Source: Epithemia pelagica
Lineage: Eukaryota > Bacillariophyta > Bacillariophyceae > Surirellales > Surirellaceae
DNA length: 64,000 nt
Direction: 5' to 3'
Assembly: GCA_946965045.2 (NCBI GenBank)
Contig: OX337242.1
Location: 620,001-684,000 of the forward strand
In this document: positions 41,800 to 52,098 of the stretch, piece after piece
Layout: each line of letters begins with the position of its first letter
Position numbering within the stretch: position 1 is the first letter of the stretch
Notes under the pieces: model-generated
Database searches by the model: none
What the model saw: only the letters and a program-made list of their open reading frames with translations
Told to the model about the DNA's origin: nothing
Program-made: the position numbers and the translations under genes

Positions 41800-42080
41800 T
41801 GCTAGAACACTTTAAGACTGGCCTATTAGGTTTTGCTTTTCCCAAACTTATGATCTCATTACTAATATTTTGTTTTCGTTATCCTAATCGTATTCTGTGT
41901 TTGTTTGTGTCCCCGTGGGAGTAAGACCTATTTCGACTCCCATTCAGCTGACCTGATCCCGTACATAGTTTCCCCAGTAGTCGAATCCCAAGGCGCTAAT
42001 CCCGACCGTTATAGAGGCCACAGCGCTAATCCCGACCGTTATAAGGGCGACCATCAGTCAGGCCACAATAGGTTCCAACA
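41800..42080 (-). repeat. 5' LTR
   Basis: 281 bp copy at the upstream end of the leftward-transcribed element; followed directly by ACGAG. Confidence 0.95.
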
Positions 42081-42085
42081 ACGAG
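42081..42085. repeat. Target-site duplication (right), ACGAG
   Basis: Matches 36798-36802. Confidence 0.95.
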
Positions 42086-42203
42086 CAAAACCTCCACTAT
42101 CTGCTTGAAACAACATGTAGGAGTAGGGGGCTCTCGTCGTAAACTGACACTTCTTTCGAAAGAAATGGAAGACCCGGGCCTTCGTCCACGACGGCAGATG
42201 CAT

Positions 42204-42256
42204 TGCATTGCACTGCTTGAATGTTGTTCGCAGGGGATGAGTCATTTCATTTGGCC
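42204..42256 (+). repeat. Single diverged copy of the 63 bp repeat
   Basis: cactgcttga, tgttgttcg, ggggatgagtcattt match the units at 36372-36570 in the same order and orientation. Confidence 0.6.
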
Positions 42257-42450
42257 CATGGATGTAGCCATGGGTGTGATGTCCCTTTAGGAGAGTTAGG
42301 GAAAACTAGAGGAGAAATTGCGTGTACTACCCGACAAAAATGCTGCTACCCTACGACCTTCGCAAAAACCTTCGCAAATCCTCGAATCTGCGAAATGGGC
42401 CACTTGCGAAGATTTTCTTCGCAAAATTTGGGCAAACCGACCCGGATATA

Positions 42451-42501
42451 TGCGAAGATTTGCGAAGAATGCGAAGAAATCGTGTCGATAAGACCGACCC
42501 T
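42451..42501 (-). repeat. Right inverted terminus of the split element
   Basis: Perfect inverted match to 35932-35982. Confidence 0.85.
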
Positions 42502-42916
42502 GACGGTTACTGATGTGTTGTTCAAATTGTGATGGGAGAGAGTAAAAGGCTGTTCCCTTCATATCTGTAACTGTAACGGGATTTGAGATTTTGGTCTGTC
42601 TCATACCTCGTACACTCCATCTCAAACTCCATTGTCCATTTTACGAGTTGGATAGATCCTCTGTTTATACCGGATGCTAAGAAATCCCATTGACACAAAA
42701 TTGCCCATGGCATTAGCTTCCGAGTCGGAGCACAAGGCTATTTTAGTTATGGGGAGAGACAGCTTTACAAGACCGTTGCAACGGTCAACTGTCAGATGGT
42801 ACTCCGCATCACGAAAATCCTTCGATCCCTCTCTCTCATAATTTCGATTTCTCCCACAACAGGCTGCACTTCACGGGTTTTTGGTTTTGACTTATAATAA
42901 TAATACCATAATCATC
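42502..42916. promoter_or_regulatory. Upstream region of CHRD copy 2
   Basis: Between the transposon remnant and the CHRD gene. Contains agaccgttgcaacggtcaac, an imperfect palindrome at about 42769-42788 that could be a regulator site. No other feature. Confidence 0.35.
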
Positions 42917-43453
42917 ATGCGTTTCTCGATTCGAGTCTTGAACTTTTGGGGAGCTCTCCTTGTCATGGCAATGGTAGTTTCAAGTCCAGGTGCCTTGGCC
43001 AAGAACGATGGGTCCAAGCGGTATGGTGGCGATGGGTTCATTACGGTCAAGGCATTTGCCTCTGGTGAACAAGAGCTTCCCGATGAAGTCACTACCAAGA
43101 CAAGAGCTGTCATGTTCATGAATGTTCAACGAGACTATTCCCGAATCAAGTTTCGACTCCGAGTCATGAATGGTGTCGATGTGACCATGGCTCATTTGCA
43201 TTGCGGACAAGCCGGTTCCAATGGGCCTGTTCTGGTCGGTCTCTTTGAGGATATGGATGGTGTCCAAGTCAATGGTGTCTTGGCCTGCAACAACGAATTG
43301 CGCAATGCGGATATTGTGCCACAACAATGCGGAACTGTGTATGTCCAGAACGTGGCGAGTCTCTACGCAGCCGTTCGAAGCGGCGACGTCTACCTCAATG
43401 TTCACACCAAGGGCAATCCGGCTGGTGAAGTCCGCGGACAATTCTTTGTCTAA
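42917..43453 (+). CDS. Secreted CHRD-domain protein, copy 2
   Basis: 178 residues from the ATG at 42917 (frame open to 42881). Signal peptide (LNFWGALLVMAMVVSSPGALA) and one CHRD domain: FASGEQELPDEV, YSRIKFRLRVMNGVDVTMAH followed by LHCG, NVASLYAAVR and VYLNVHTKGNPAGEVRGQFF. Strong similarity to copy 1 at 34846 over the whole length indicates a tandem pair now about 7.5 kb apart because transposons fill the gap. Extracellular role inferred; the ligand is unknown. Confidence 0.85.
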   Translation: MRFSIRVLNFWGALLVMAMVVSSPGALAKNDGSKRYGGDGFITVKAFASGEQELPDEVTTKTRAVMFMNVQRDYSRIKFRLRVMNGVDVTMAHLHCGQAGSNGPVLVGLFEDMDGVQVNGVLACNNELRNADIVPQQCGTVYVQNVASLYAAVRSGDVYLNVHTKGNPAGEVRGQFFV

Positions 43454-44216
43454 CAGAGAAACATCCAAAAGATGATGCGATAGCTTCCATCCAGCAGGCA
43501 GTGTACTATCCATCAGAGTACTTCATTTCGGCAATTTATCAGGCATCTTTGTTTCCCTGGTGCAGGTTAGATAACCAGACCGATGTATAATTCAATAAGA
43601 CTCGAGAACATACTTTGACACAAAACGAATTGAATGTATTTTGGCAAGCATACGAGAGCAAGTAACCACAGTTTGTCTTTCAGGTAGGAGAGTAAAGGAG
43701 GAACGTGATATTGTCCATCGAAAGTCTTTGAAGCAGCGTTTCCCAACTCAAGGTCCAAGCTAGAAAGGTCAAACGGATTGGCTTGGACGTTGGTATTGCG
43801 CCTCGAAACGGGTCCATAGAGAGGAAAATAGAAGGGTGGAGGAGCAAGAGGTGCTGGGATGAAAGGGATAGGTAAGCCTATCAAGGGTAGCTCTGATGCG
43901 GGACTTTCTAGATTCTCGAATCACGAATCGAGGATCTTGGTAATCACGATTTTACTCTGTCTCATTCAGTACAAAGATACGGATGGTGTTAAGTCGGAAG
44001 CTGGACAGAGTCAGGAGAAATCTTCCCTCATTGTTTTGGCTCCATCGGACAACAACCAACAAAACAACCACCACATCAAACTGACGTGAGTTCCATTGGA
44101 AGAAGGGTAAGTTTCTTCCATGTGTTTGAGACTGTCGAGTATTTTGTTCTACGGACTCAAAGTTGCACTGTTGTTCCTGTTCTATTTCCTCGACGTAGAG
44201 AAGTAGGAGAGACGTC
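43454..44216. other. Intergenic region upstream of multicopper oxidase
   Basis: An open - strand frame (43567-43884) is Pro/Leu-rich but lacks an ATG and any domain. No other feature supported. Confidence 0.4.
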
Positions 44217-46796
44217 ATGTTGGAACGACCTGCACTGAAGCCGCCGAAAGAGCAACAACAACGTGAGCATGGAGAATTCCAACACCATGCTGGTGACAAT
44301 GATGTGGAAGGATTGATGATGCCCCGAGAAGATGATCCCCTTTTGGTGGGGACGACTGGATCAGATTCGGAACAACCAAACGAGGACCACAACACTGCCA
44401 TCAAGATCCGCTACTCCACTGGCTCGAATACCAACGTAGTACTTGGTGTGGTGGCCGCCTTTGGGTGGATTTTGGCGATTGGTCTTGCTGTGATAGTACT
44501 TACCATGCCAAACACTCGTCCAGAGTCCTCTTTCTGGACGGCTCCAATGTCATCATCAGCTTCCTCCTCCATTGTGGAACCGCAAGGAACGTACACTGCA
44601 TCGTCCGTAACGTTTGATGAACAAGACCAAGCCCAGATTGATGCACAAAGTTTGCTTTCCGAATTGATGCGAGATCCAGTCATTTTAAAAATCTCCATGA
44701 AGACCACTCACGGCAACTACCAACGCATGTACCTCGAAGGTCATCAAGCCGAAACTCCAGATACTCCCACCATTCAATGGCGCAAGACACCCTCCAAGGC
44801 GGGCAACTTTTACTACCTGGAAGCGACTCCTTCGGCCGAACTACAACGGGACTGCCCCGTCCGCATGAACGTTACTTCGGTTCCTACCATTAATGTGACG
44901 GCGAATCCACCCCATATTTCCAGCTGCAACTTGTACGATTTTCGTCTCGTCATTTGGAACAATTTGACGTCGCAGGGTGCCACGGTACACTTTCATGGCC
45001 TCACGCCACCCAGCAATGAAGATGGCGTCCCCTTTACCAACAATGCCAATATCCATGCGCAAAATTTGCAATACTACCGCTTTGTCGAACTCACCTATGC
45101 CGGAATGCATTGGATGCATGCCCATACAGGCTTTCAAGAGGCCTATGGTGTCGCTGCTCCCATTATTTTTCAACATTCCGATACCTACCTCAAGGCCATT
45201 GGAATTGACAAGGACCAAGATGTCATTGCCGTGTTGGAGGAAGGATTTGTCTTTCCCAAATGTGCCTATTCCGTGTATTGGTATGAACAAGAATGTGGTC
45301 TGGAAAAGAATGACACACAAACGTCCTTGGGCTTGTACATTAACCGACAAGAGGCACCCATTGAATACTATCCATCGGCCAAGGCGAAAAAGATTCGCAT
45401 CCGATTCCTCAATGCCGGTTCCGAAGCTCCTTGGAGGATCACCAATGAATTTTCAAAAGCCTATGGCGGCGTGACTCCCAACATGACCATTATCGCCACT
45501 GACGGTAACGATGCGTATCATCGGCCTGCCTCTGTTCTCATGTCGACAGCCTTTGTGGAGACGGAAGACCTCGACTACTACTTTGCTGCAGATGGAACAC
45601 CAAGAGCCAAGAAACAAGCTCATGTCAATGCCGATGGAACTGTGTCTGATTTTGAACTCGGGATTGCCAACCGCATTGACGTCACAATTGAGTTGGATCC
45701 CCGATACGATGTTGTTATCACGGCTGTTCAAATGATGCATCGTGCCGATGTCACCAATCCAGCTCTTCGCCATATTATTTTGCACGGAGCAAACAATTCT
45801 CATCCCATCAATGCGACCAAGCTGAATCGGACGGGTACAGGCGTCTCTCTCATGTTTGACAATTTTGGAGTCTTGGATTCGCTCGAGGCGGTCCATCCTC
45901 TGGGCGACAAGACGGTGACAAGGAATATTACCGTCATGAATCGAGGAGGTGATCAATTTGGTGGATTCCCTCTGAGCATTTACAATGGCCTGCACATGAA
46001 CGTCAGTGACATGGACGGGAACCTCTACCCCACACCCAACTACACAGCACTCAATCATCTCAAGTATCAACTTCCTCCCTACAAGGTATACCGTCACAAT
46101 CTCACGGGAGAAACGATTAGTACTCGCCGGCCCTGTGAAAATTGTGCCAACGGAACCATGGGTTCCAGTGGCTTGAGAAACATTAGCTCGGTGAATTCAA
46201 AGATGCAACTCAATTCCCTAGGATATGGGGACGAAAAGGAGGAAGAGGACAATGGTTCAGCTGGCTACACCTCCTCACAAGGGAAATGTTGTTGGGAATG
46301 GTGCAATGTACCGCCCAGTCAATGTCCCTACTATGAGTTGGTGGATGTTTACGCGTACCAACCCAATGAGCACTACATTCCGGTTTGCTATGGTGACCGT
46401 GTTCGAATCTTGTTCATCAATAGTGCTTCGTACGAAGTTGAGGAAGGTCATCCCATGCATTTGCATGGCCATAACTTTGCCTTGAGGGAATTGTACAATG
46501 TCACCAACGGCCTGCTGTACAAAACCAAGGATTTTCAAGATGATGGACCCTTGCTGGATACAATCTGGGTGCCATGGGGTACGGCCGTGGCGTTTGATTT
46601 TGATGCCTACAATCCCGGAGAGTTTTTGTTCCATTGCCACAATGACTTTCATTTGGAAAATGGAATGATGACAACTGTCCGGTACATGTCTGGTGGGGAA
46701 TATGGATGCGACGAATTGACACAAACTTTTCATGGAAATGTCAATGACTACCCTGAGCAACTCTGTGCCATGACCGGGTGTAACGCAACTTCCTAG
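44217..46796 (+). CDS. Membrane-anchored multicopper oxidase (laccase/ferroxidase-like)
   Basis: 859 residues, single exon. A 73-residue acidic cytosolic tail precedes one TM helix (74-97, VVLGVVAAFGWILAIGLAVI), so it is a type II protein with the catalytic part outside or in the lumen. Copper ligands are complete: HFHG (from 258), HWMHAHTG (from 298), HPMHLHGH (from 745) and HCHNDFHLENGM (from 806), giving the eight trinuclear His, the type-1 Cys and an axial Met. Numerous N-glycosylation sites agree with an exported domain. Typical family reactions are four-electron O2 reduction coupled to oxidation of phenols or Fe2+. Acidic Fet3-type iron residues cannot be placed without a structure alignment, so ferroxidase versus laccase is open. 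Confidence 0.88.
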   Translation: MLERPALKPPKEQQQREHGEFQHHAGDNDVEGLMMPREDDPLLVGTTGSDSEQPNEDHNTAIKIRYSTGSNTNVVLGVVAAFGWILAIGLAVIVLTMPNTRPESSFWTAPMSSSASSSIVEPQGTYTASSVTFDEQDQAQIDAQSLLSELMRDPVILKISMKTTHGNYQRMYLEGHQAETPDTPTIQWRKTPSKAGNFYYLEATPSAELQRDCPVRMNVTSVPTINVTANPPHISSCNLYDFRLVIWNNLTSQGATVHFHGLTPPSNEDGVPFTNNANIHAQNLQYYRFVELTYAGMHWMHAHTGFQEAYGVAAPIIFQHSDTYLKAIGIDKDQDVIAVLEEGFVFPKCAYSVYWYEQECGLEKNDTQTSLGLYINRQEAPIEYYPSAKAKKIRIRFLNAGSEAPWRITNEFSKAYGGVTPNMTIIATDGNDAYHRPASVLMSTAFVETEDLDYYFAADGTPRAKKQAHVNADGTVSDFELGIANRIDVTIELDPRYDVVITAVQMMHRADVTNPALRHIILHGANNSHPINATKLNRTGTGVSLMFDNFGVLDSLEAVHPLGDKTVTRNITVMNRGGDQFGGFPLSIYNGLHMNVSDMDGNLYPTPNYTALNHLKYQLPPYKVYRHNLTGETISTRRPCENCANGTMGSSGLRNISSVNSKMQLNSLGYGDEKEEEDNGSAGYTSSQGKCCWEWCNVPPSQCPYYELVDVYAYQPNEHYIPVCYGDRVRILFINSASYEVEEGHPMHLHGHNFALRELYNVTNGLLYKTKDFQDDGPLLDTIWVPWGTAVAFDFDAYNPGEFLFHCHNDFHLENGMMTTVRYMSGGEYGCDELTQTFHGNVNDYPEQLCAMTGCNATS

Positions 46797-47760
46797 TGAA
46801 ACAAAGTCAAGGATCTGAGTGGGGAAATAGACATGAAATGCATATTTAGTTACGATCAATGTGTTAAAAAGATTCGAAATCACACGACCATTCTTCTAGC
46901 GTGATTGAGTGGAATTACAGTATTTCACTCCATCTTTTGGAGGCCAAAGGATGCGTAGACTTTTTCTTGAATGCATCTTGTTTCCTCCACATATTAGCAC
47001 CAGACACATGCTCTCATCTTGTCTTAAAAGGGCCACGACAATCCCGAGCCAAAGAGAGCTGTTCCAACGCCAAACGCGAGAGACAAGACGTTCGTATTGG
47101 GAATCATTGAGACGTACGTTGCGTCCATGATTTTCCGCTGCATAAAATTCTATTGTTATATGCATGCGCGTCCTCCAAGGGAGAGAGCCCGTAATTCGAT
47201 CATCATTATTTCGTTCCATACTAGCATCGTCTATTAGTTTAGTTCGAGAAGCGATACGTTCGTTTTGAAAATTTGCCGTGTACTAAAAATGTGAGACTTT
47301 TTTTCACCATCTCGGCGCGCGTTGGGGGATGGTGCGTCGTCATCACAGACTCCCCATATTCTGGGGAAGATCCCGAAATAATAAGGGGGATGAATTGTAA
47401 AGGAACGGGGGCAGTCTCCCCGAAAAGTTGAAACCGGCGTCGGACCTTCCTTCCAAGTTAAGTGTTGGATGGAAAGAGGAAGCGAACGAGATACCAATAC
47501 ACCAGACCATAGAACGACCCTAACACAAACACTGTTATATCCTTGTTGCAAGAACGACGCGCAAAAGAATACCAAGGAAGAGAGAGAGCAGCAGACGAAA
47601 ACGACCTCTCGACTCCAACAAACTGCTGGTTTCTCTTCTCATGAGTGTGGCTGCACCTTCTAGAATTCTAACTCGACAACCAGCAACCTCCACGACACCC
47701 CAATCACTCCAACTCCGCCACAAATAGACAACCACAACCACAACAACAAAACCAACAAGC
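46797..47760. other. Intergenic region upstream of XRN gene
   Basis: Nearly 1 kb without a supported gene. Short frames lack domains. CAACCACAACAACAA-type leader just before 47761 is probably 5' UTR. Confidence 0.45.
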
Positions 47761-50700
47761 ATGGGAGTTCCAGCCTTTTATCGTTGGTTGACCGAAAAGT
47801 ATCCGAAAATTGTGCAAGATGTCGTCGAAGAGCGGGTTCCCTTGGCACCAACTGGAACGAATACAGCAGCGGCTGGATTGGACATTAGCAAGGCCAATCC
47901 CAGTGGTTTGGAATGTCACGCCTTGTATTTGGATTTGAATGGGATTATTCATCCTTGTTCGCATCCGGAAACGGGTCCGCAACCGGCCACGGAAGCCGAC
48001 ATGTTTGACAATATTTGTCGCTACATTGATCGATTGATGCGGGCCATTCGACCGCGACAATTGCTCTATGTGGCCATTGATGGCGTAGCACCCCGCGCCA
48101 AAATGAATCAACAACGAGCCCGACGATTCCGTTCCGCGCAAGAAGCTCGTGAATACAAAGAATTGGAACGACAAATGCGTCAAGAAATACAAGAAGAAGA
48201 AGAAGACAATGACGGCATTCCCAAAGACAAGGAAGAAGACGATGCCTGGGATTCCAATGTCATTACACCTGGCACTCCGTTCATGTTGCGCTTGTCCACC
48301 TTTGTCCGATTTTATATTCGCAAACGCTTGTCGCACGATCGAGGTTGGAAGGGCTTGCAAGTCATTTTCAGTGACGCGAGTATTCCAGGCGAAGGCGAAC
48401 ACAAAATCATGTCGCACATTCGATTGCAACGGGCACAACCAGGCTACGATCCCAATCGAGTTCATGTCTTGCATGGGTTGGATGCGGACCTCATCATGTT
48501 GGCCTTGGCGACACATGAAGTGCAGTTTTATATCAGTCGCGAACAAGTCTTGTTTGGACGCAAATCGCACGAAACCATGGAAGCTCGACAGGCAGCCTCG
48601 GGACACAAACAACATCAACTCGCCTTGAATGAGTCGGTCGGGGACGCGGCCATGCAATTGTCCGAAAATGCGTGGTCCAAACCGTTGGAACGAGTGTCGA
48701 TTCCCATTTTGCGCGAGTATTGGACCGTGGAATTTGCTGGATTGTTGAATCCAGAACGATTGCCCAATTTTGCGCCCAATTTGGAACGCTTGATTGACGA
48801 TTTGGTCTTTTTGTGCTTCTTTGTGGGCAATGACTTTTTGCCCCACTTGCCCAGTTTGGATATTCGCGATGGGGCCTTGGATTATTTGTTCAATGTCTAT
48901 CAACGATTGTTGCCCACCTTGCCGAATTATATTACCAAATCGGGAGGACATGTCCATTTGCCCTCCGTCTCCTTGTTATTGCAACAAGTGGGTGCCATTG
49001 AAGATTATGTCTTTAGCATGAAACACGACAAGGAACAACAAATGCAACAACAACGAGCCGAACAAAAAAAGAACAACAACAACAAGAATTCCGCCACCAA
49101 GGGTCCACCACCACCACCACCTTCCACAATGCAAGCCAAACCAGTCCGACGAGGCCGTGCGGCGCAATTGTTGGCCGACAAACCAGGTCGAGCCTACGGA
49201 GAAGATACTTTGACGACGCACCGTCCGAAAGTGATTGTGCCATCCCACAGTCGTCCATCCAGTAAGAGCAACAACAAGGTGACAGCGGCCTCTCTTGCCG
49301 ACAATCAACAAGCGGCCATGGCACTCCAGCAAGCCTTGCAGCAAACTAACAACAACCCAAAGTCGAATGATGAATCGGCAGCAACAACCATGACAGATTC
49401 GAGACCACCCAACGACAACAAATCCGACCAAGATCCAGGAGGAAATGGAGCAACAGAGGGAATTCAGGAAGACGGAAACAAGAGCAAGAAACGCAAGGCC
49501 GACGATTCCTTGTCGCCGAAAGCGTCCAAGAAAGTAACAAATGATAAGGACAGCAAGGTCCCTCAAAACCAGCAAGTCGGCATGGTAGGCGAGGCTCAGG
49601 ATGAATTTGACAAAGATGACGATGAAGACGAAGACGAGGACGATCCGGATGCACCAGGAGGTGGTACGAACACCGCCACTCCTTCCATCACCACAACAAG
49701 TACCATCGTCAAGGCGGACCGATCTGCAGCTCTAGCGGTCGCCTTGAAAGAACGGGTCAAGGCGGCCCAACAAAAACAATTGGATGAGTATGCAGCCAAT
49801 GTCAAAGACAATGTCCGATTGCACGAAGCGGGATGGAAAGATCGGTATTATACCGACAAGTGCAAGGCAGAAGATGTCGCTGCCCATGGGGGACGAGAAC
49901 ATTTGTTTCGATCCTACGTGGTTGGATTGTGTTGGGTCATGAAATATTACTACGATGGATGTCCCAGTTGGAAATGGTACTATCCCTTTCATTATGGTAT
50001 GTGATGTGTGTGCGTGTTTGTGTCGATGGTGCAGGCCAATACTGCCTGGATATACAGTGGTATCCTTAACGACAGAGGAGAATGACTTTGCATATCTTCG
50101 TGTTTAGTGAGAAGAATTGGGTGGGTTGCACTAACATTTTCTATTTTCTTGTTACTTTATCAGCACCCTTTGCATCGGACTTGCAAAACATTGAGCGTTT
50201 TCAAAAAGACGTACGAGCCTTGGAATTGAGCAAACCATTCAATCCCGTGGAACAGCTAATGGCTGTACTACCAAGTGACTCAGCGCATGCTATTCCACAG
50301 GCGGCACGATGGCTCATGTGCGATCCAGAAAGTCCAATCATTGACTTTTATCCCAAGGACGTACCCGTAGATCCCAACGGCAAAGCGATGCCATGGCTTT
50401 GGGTTGTTTTACTACCTTTTATTGAGGAAGAACGATTGTTGGATGCCATGATGCCAACCATGTCCAAATGGACCAAGGAAGAATTACTTTGTAACGCGCG
50501 GGGTATGGACGATGGATACCTCTATGTTCACAAATCTCATGGCTTGGTCAAAAAGTTAGCACCAGTCGTGGCCAAGGGCAAAAGTGCGAAGGACCCCAAA
50601 ACCCGACTTACCAACACGGCTGCCTATGGTGTGGCCGGGTTTTCGGGGTCTGTACGGGCACCACTGAGCAACGAACTCTATCCTGTCGAAACGGGGGAGG

Positions 50701-51713
50701 GAGAGGAACTCACCGTGGTCAAACTTCCACCCACGGCATCCAGCATTGAGAATCCCGGCTCCGATGGACTGTTCACTGAAGACTTGGAGGGTAATCTAGC
50801 TGTCTGTGTAGCGTTTTCGGAACCATCCAAACTTCCTCACAAGAGCGTCTTGTTGCCGGGTGCACGACCGATGGCGCCCGTCTTGACAGAAGAAGACAAG
50901 CAGATACGTAAGCCCCGACTGGGGAAGGGTGGTTCAATTGCTAACATGGGAGGCGGCAACATGAACAACAACAATAGTCACCAATCAGGGTACGGATCCA
51001 TGAACATTGGTTCCTACGAACGAGACTTGGCAGGTCAAACGGGACGGGGGAATCAAATGTACCAAGCTGGAACGCGTTCGTGGGGCGCAATGGAACCCAC
51101 ACCAAAAAATCGACGTCCACCTCCGCCGCCTCCTCCCAATCCATTCCTAGCGCAACCAAATCAGCAGCAACAACCACCACCACCTCAGAGATGGCCATCC
51201 TCGCAGGGAAACCATTTGCAACAGCAGCAACACTACAACAACAATTCAAACCACGAGAGACAGGGGTACGACAATTACTATGCTCAACGAAATGGGGGTT
51301 CTTATCATCAACAACAACGACAGTGGCAACAACCATCACCCACCGGGTATGGCAACAACAATGGCCGAAGTGGCTTTCATCCGAACAATAACAATAACCG
51401 GCCTGGCTATGGAAATGACAACCACTCAGGTCGTTCAGGGTCCTTTCCGAATCAATCCACGCGTCCTCAACAACCTCCCCCTCGTGGGCCACCACCACAA
51501 CAGCAGCAACAGCCACAACATCAAGGGTTTAGTTTTCGAAATCAGATGTATGGAGCACCAGCAGGACGACCCAATCAGCCGCCACAACAGCAACGGTCAC
51601 GCGCGAGTGCCGATGCCATGCAAACGCTTCGTGCGCAATTGTCCAACACGTTGATGCGGAAACAAACTCAAAATGGATCCAGTGGTCAAGGCAATACCAA
51701 TTACAGGTACTAA
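47761..51713 (+). CDS. XRN2: XRN2/Rat1-type 5'-3' exoribonuclease (two exons)
   Basis: Exon 1 47761-49996, exon 2 50164-51713; intron 49997-50163 (167 nt, GTATGT...TCAG). The splice restores WYYPFHYAPFASD, the invariant XRN segment. 1261 residues. Processive degradation of 5'-monophosphate RNA, normally in nuclear RNA turnover and transcription termination. Conserved acidic and phosphate-binding motifs: MGVPAFYRWLTEKYPKI, LYLDLNGIIHPC, IDGVAPRAKMNQQRARRF, SDASIPGEGEHK, HGLDADLIMLAL and FFVGNDFLPHLPSLDI. A long charged, low-complexity insert (about residues 425-680) separates the two conserved halves. The tail is Gly/Gln/Asn/Pro-rich, as in Rat1/XRN2 and unlike long Xrn1 C-terminal domains. 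No C-C-H-C zinc knuckle was seen. Confidence 0.93.
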
Positions 51714-52098
51714 CCTCGAGTCCCAAACACGTTGGGTTATGTTCTTCCTTTATGTACATAGCTTGGCATGGTTCTAGAGACAACAAGGATTCTAAAGGCG
51801 ATCAGTCATGTGTCTGGTTTATCCTATGACAAGTTAGGCATCAGTCGATTGTCGTTGCAATAGAAAAGTCTACTTGTAATGTTTCGCTCTAGTTACTTTG
51901 TCATATTGTCTATTAGCTGTGTGTTAATTTGTAGAGGATGTCATAGTTTGAAATTTGGCACTTGCTAGCGCTATTTGCGTTGGTGTTCTCGATGACTCTG
52001 TGTCGTCATGCATGCTCCTGTCTCTGGAATATTTTGTTCTCTTCATATTGAAAGATATATTTTTTGCTTCGGCTCTTCTCACCCTCTTTTATATTTTG
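51714..52098. other. Convergent intergenic region
   Basis: 3' sides of the XRN (+) and EDEM-like (-) genes. No feature seen. Confidence 0.4.

Larger units (their letters stand above)
36803..42080 (-). mobile_element. Ty1/copia LTR retrotransposon, 5278 bp, near intact
   Basis: Bounded by 281 bp direct LTRs (36803-37083, 41800-42080) and a 5 bp target duplication. Transcribed leftward, so the 5' LTR is 41800-42080. LTR ends on the coding strand are TGTTGGAACC and TTCTAGCA. A polypurine tract (AAGGGGAGGG, 37084-37093 reversed) adjoins the 3' LTR. The sequence just inside the 5' LTR (CGCTTCGAAGCG on the - strand) is not an obvious tRNA-Met primer site. Domain order gag, protease, integrase, RT, RNase H defines copia. 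The style of the pol protein (DNAGEN, RDTPQQNS-AEVGFAT) resembles diatom CoDi elements. Confidence 0.95.
35932..42501. mobile_element. Host element with about 51 bp inverted termini, split by the copia insertion
   Basis: 35932-35982 equals the reverse complement of 42451-42501 over 51 bases (AGGGTCGGTCTTATCGACAC...). Weaker inverted similarity continues inward for tens of bases. Removing the 5278 bp retrotransposon and one ACGAG copy leaves about 1.29 kb between the termini. That remnant has no transposase-like frame, contains many TTCGCA/TGCGAA words near both ends and 63-72 bp repeats inside. I infer an older non-autonomous TIR element into which the copia element jumped. No clear target duplication flanks it. 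Confidence 0.55.

Noticed and set aside
43567-43884. - strand frame with Pro-rich and Leu-rich segments
   Set aside because: No ATG, no domain, no splice partner; could not be supported as a gene.
47704-48957. 417-codon - strand frame
   Set aside because: Lies exactly antisense to the conserved XRN catalytic region; composition (Phe/Gln/Arg) follows from the sense codons.
49997-50163. Two separate genes for the two halves of the XRN protein
   Set aside because: A GTATGT...TCAG intron joins them in frame and restores the invariant YYPFHYAPFASD segment.
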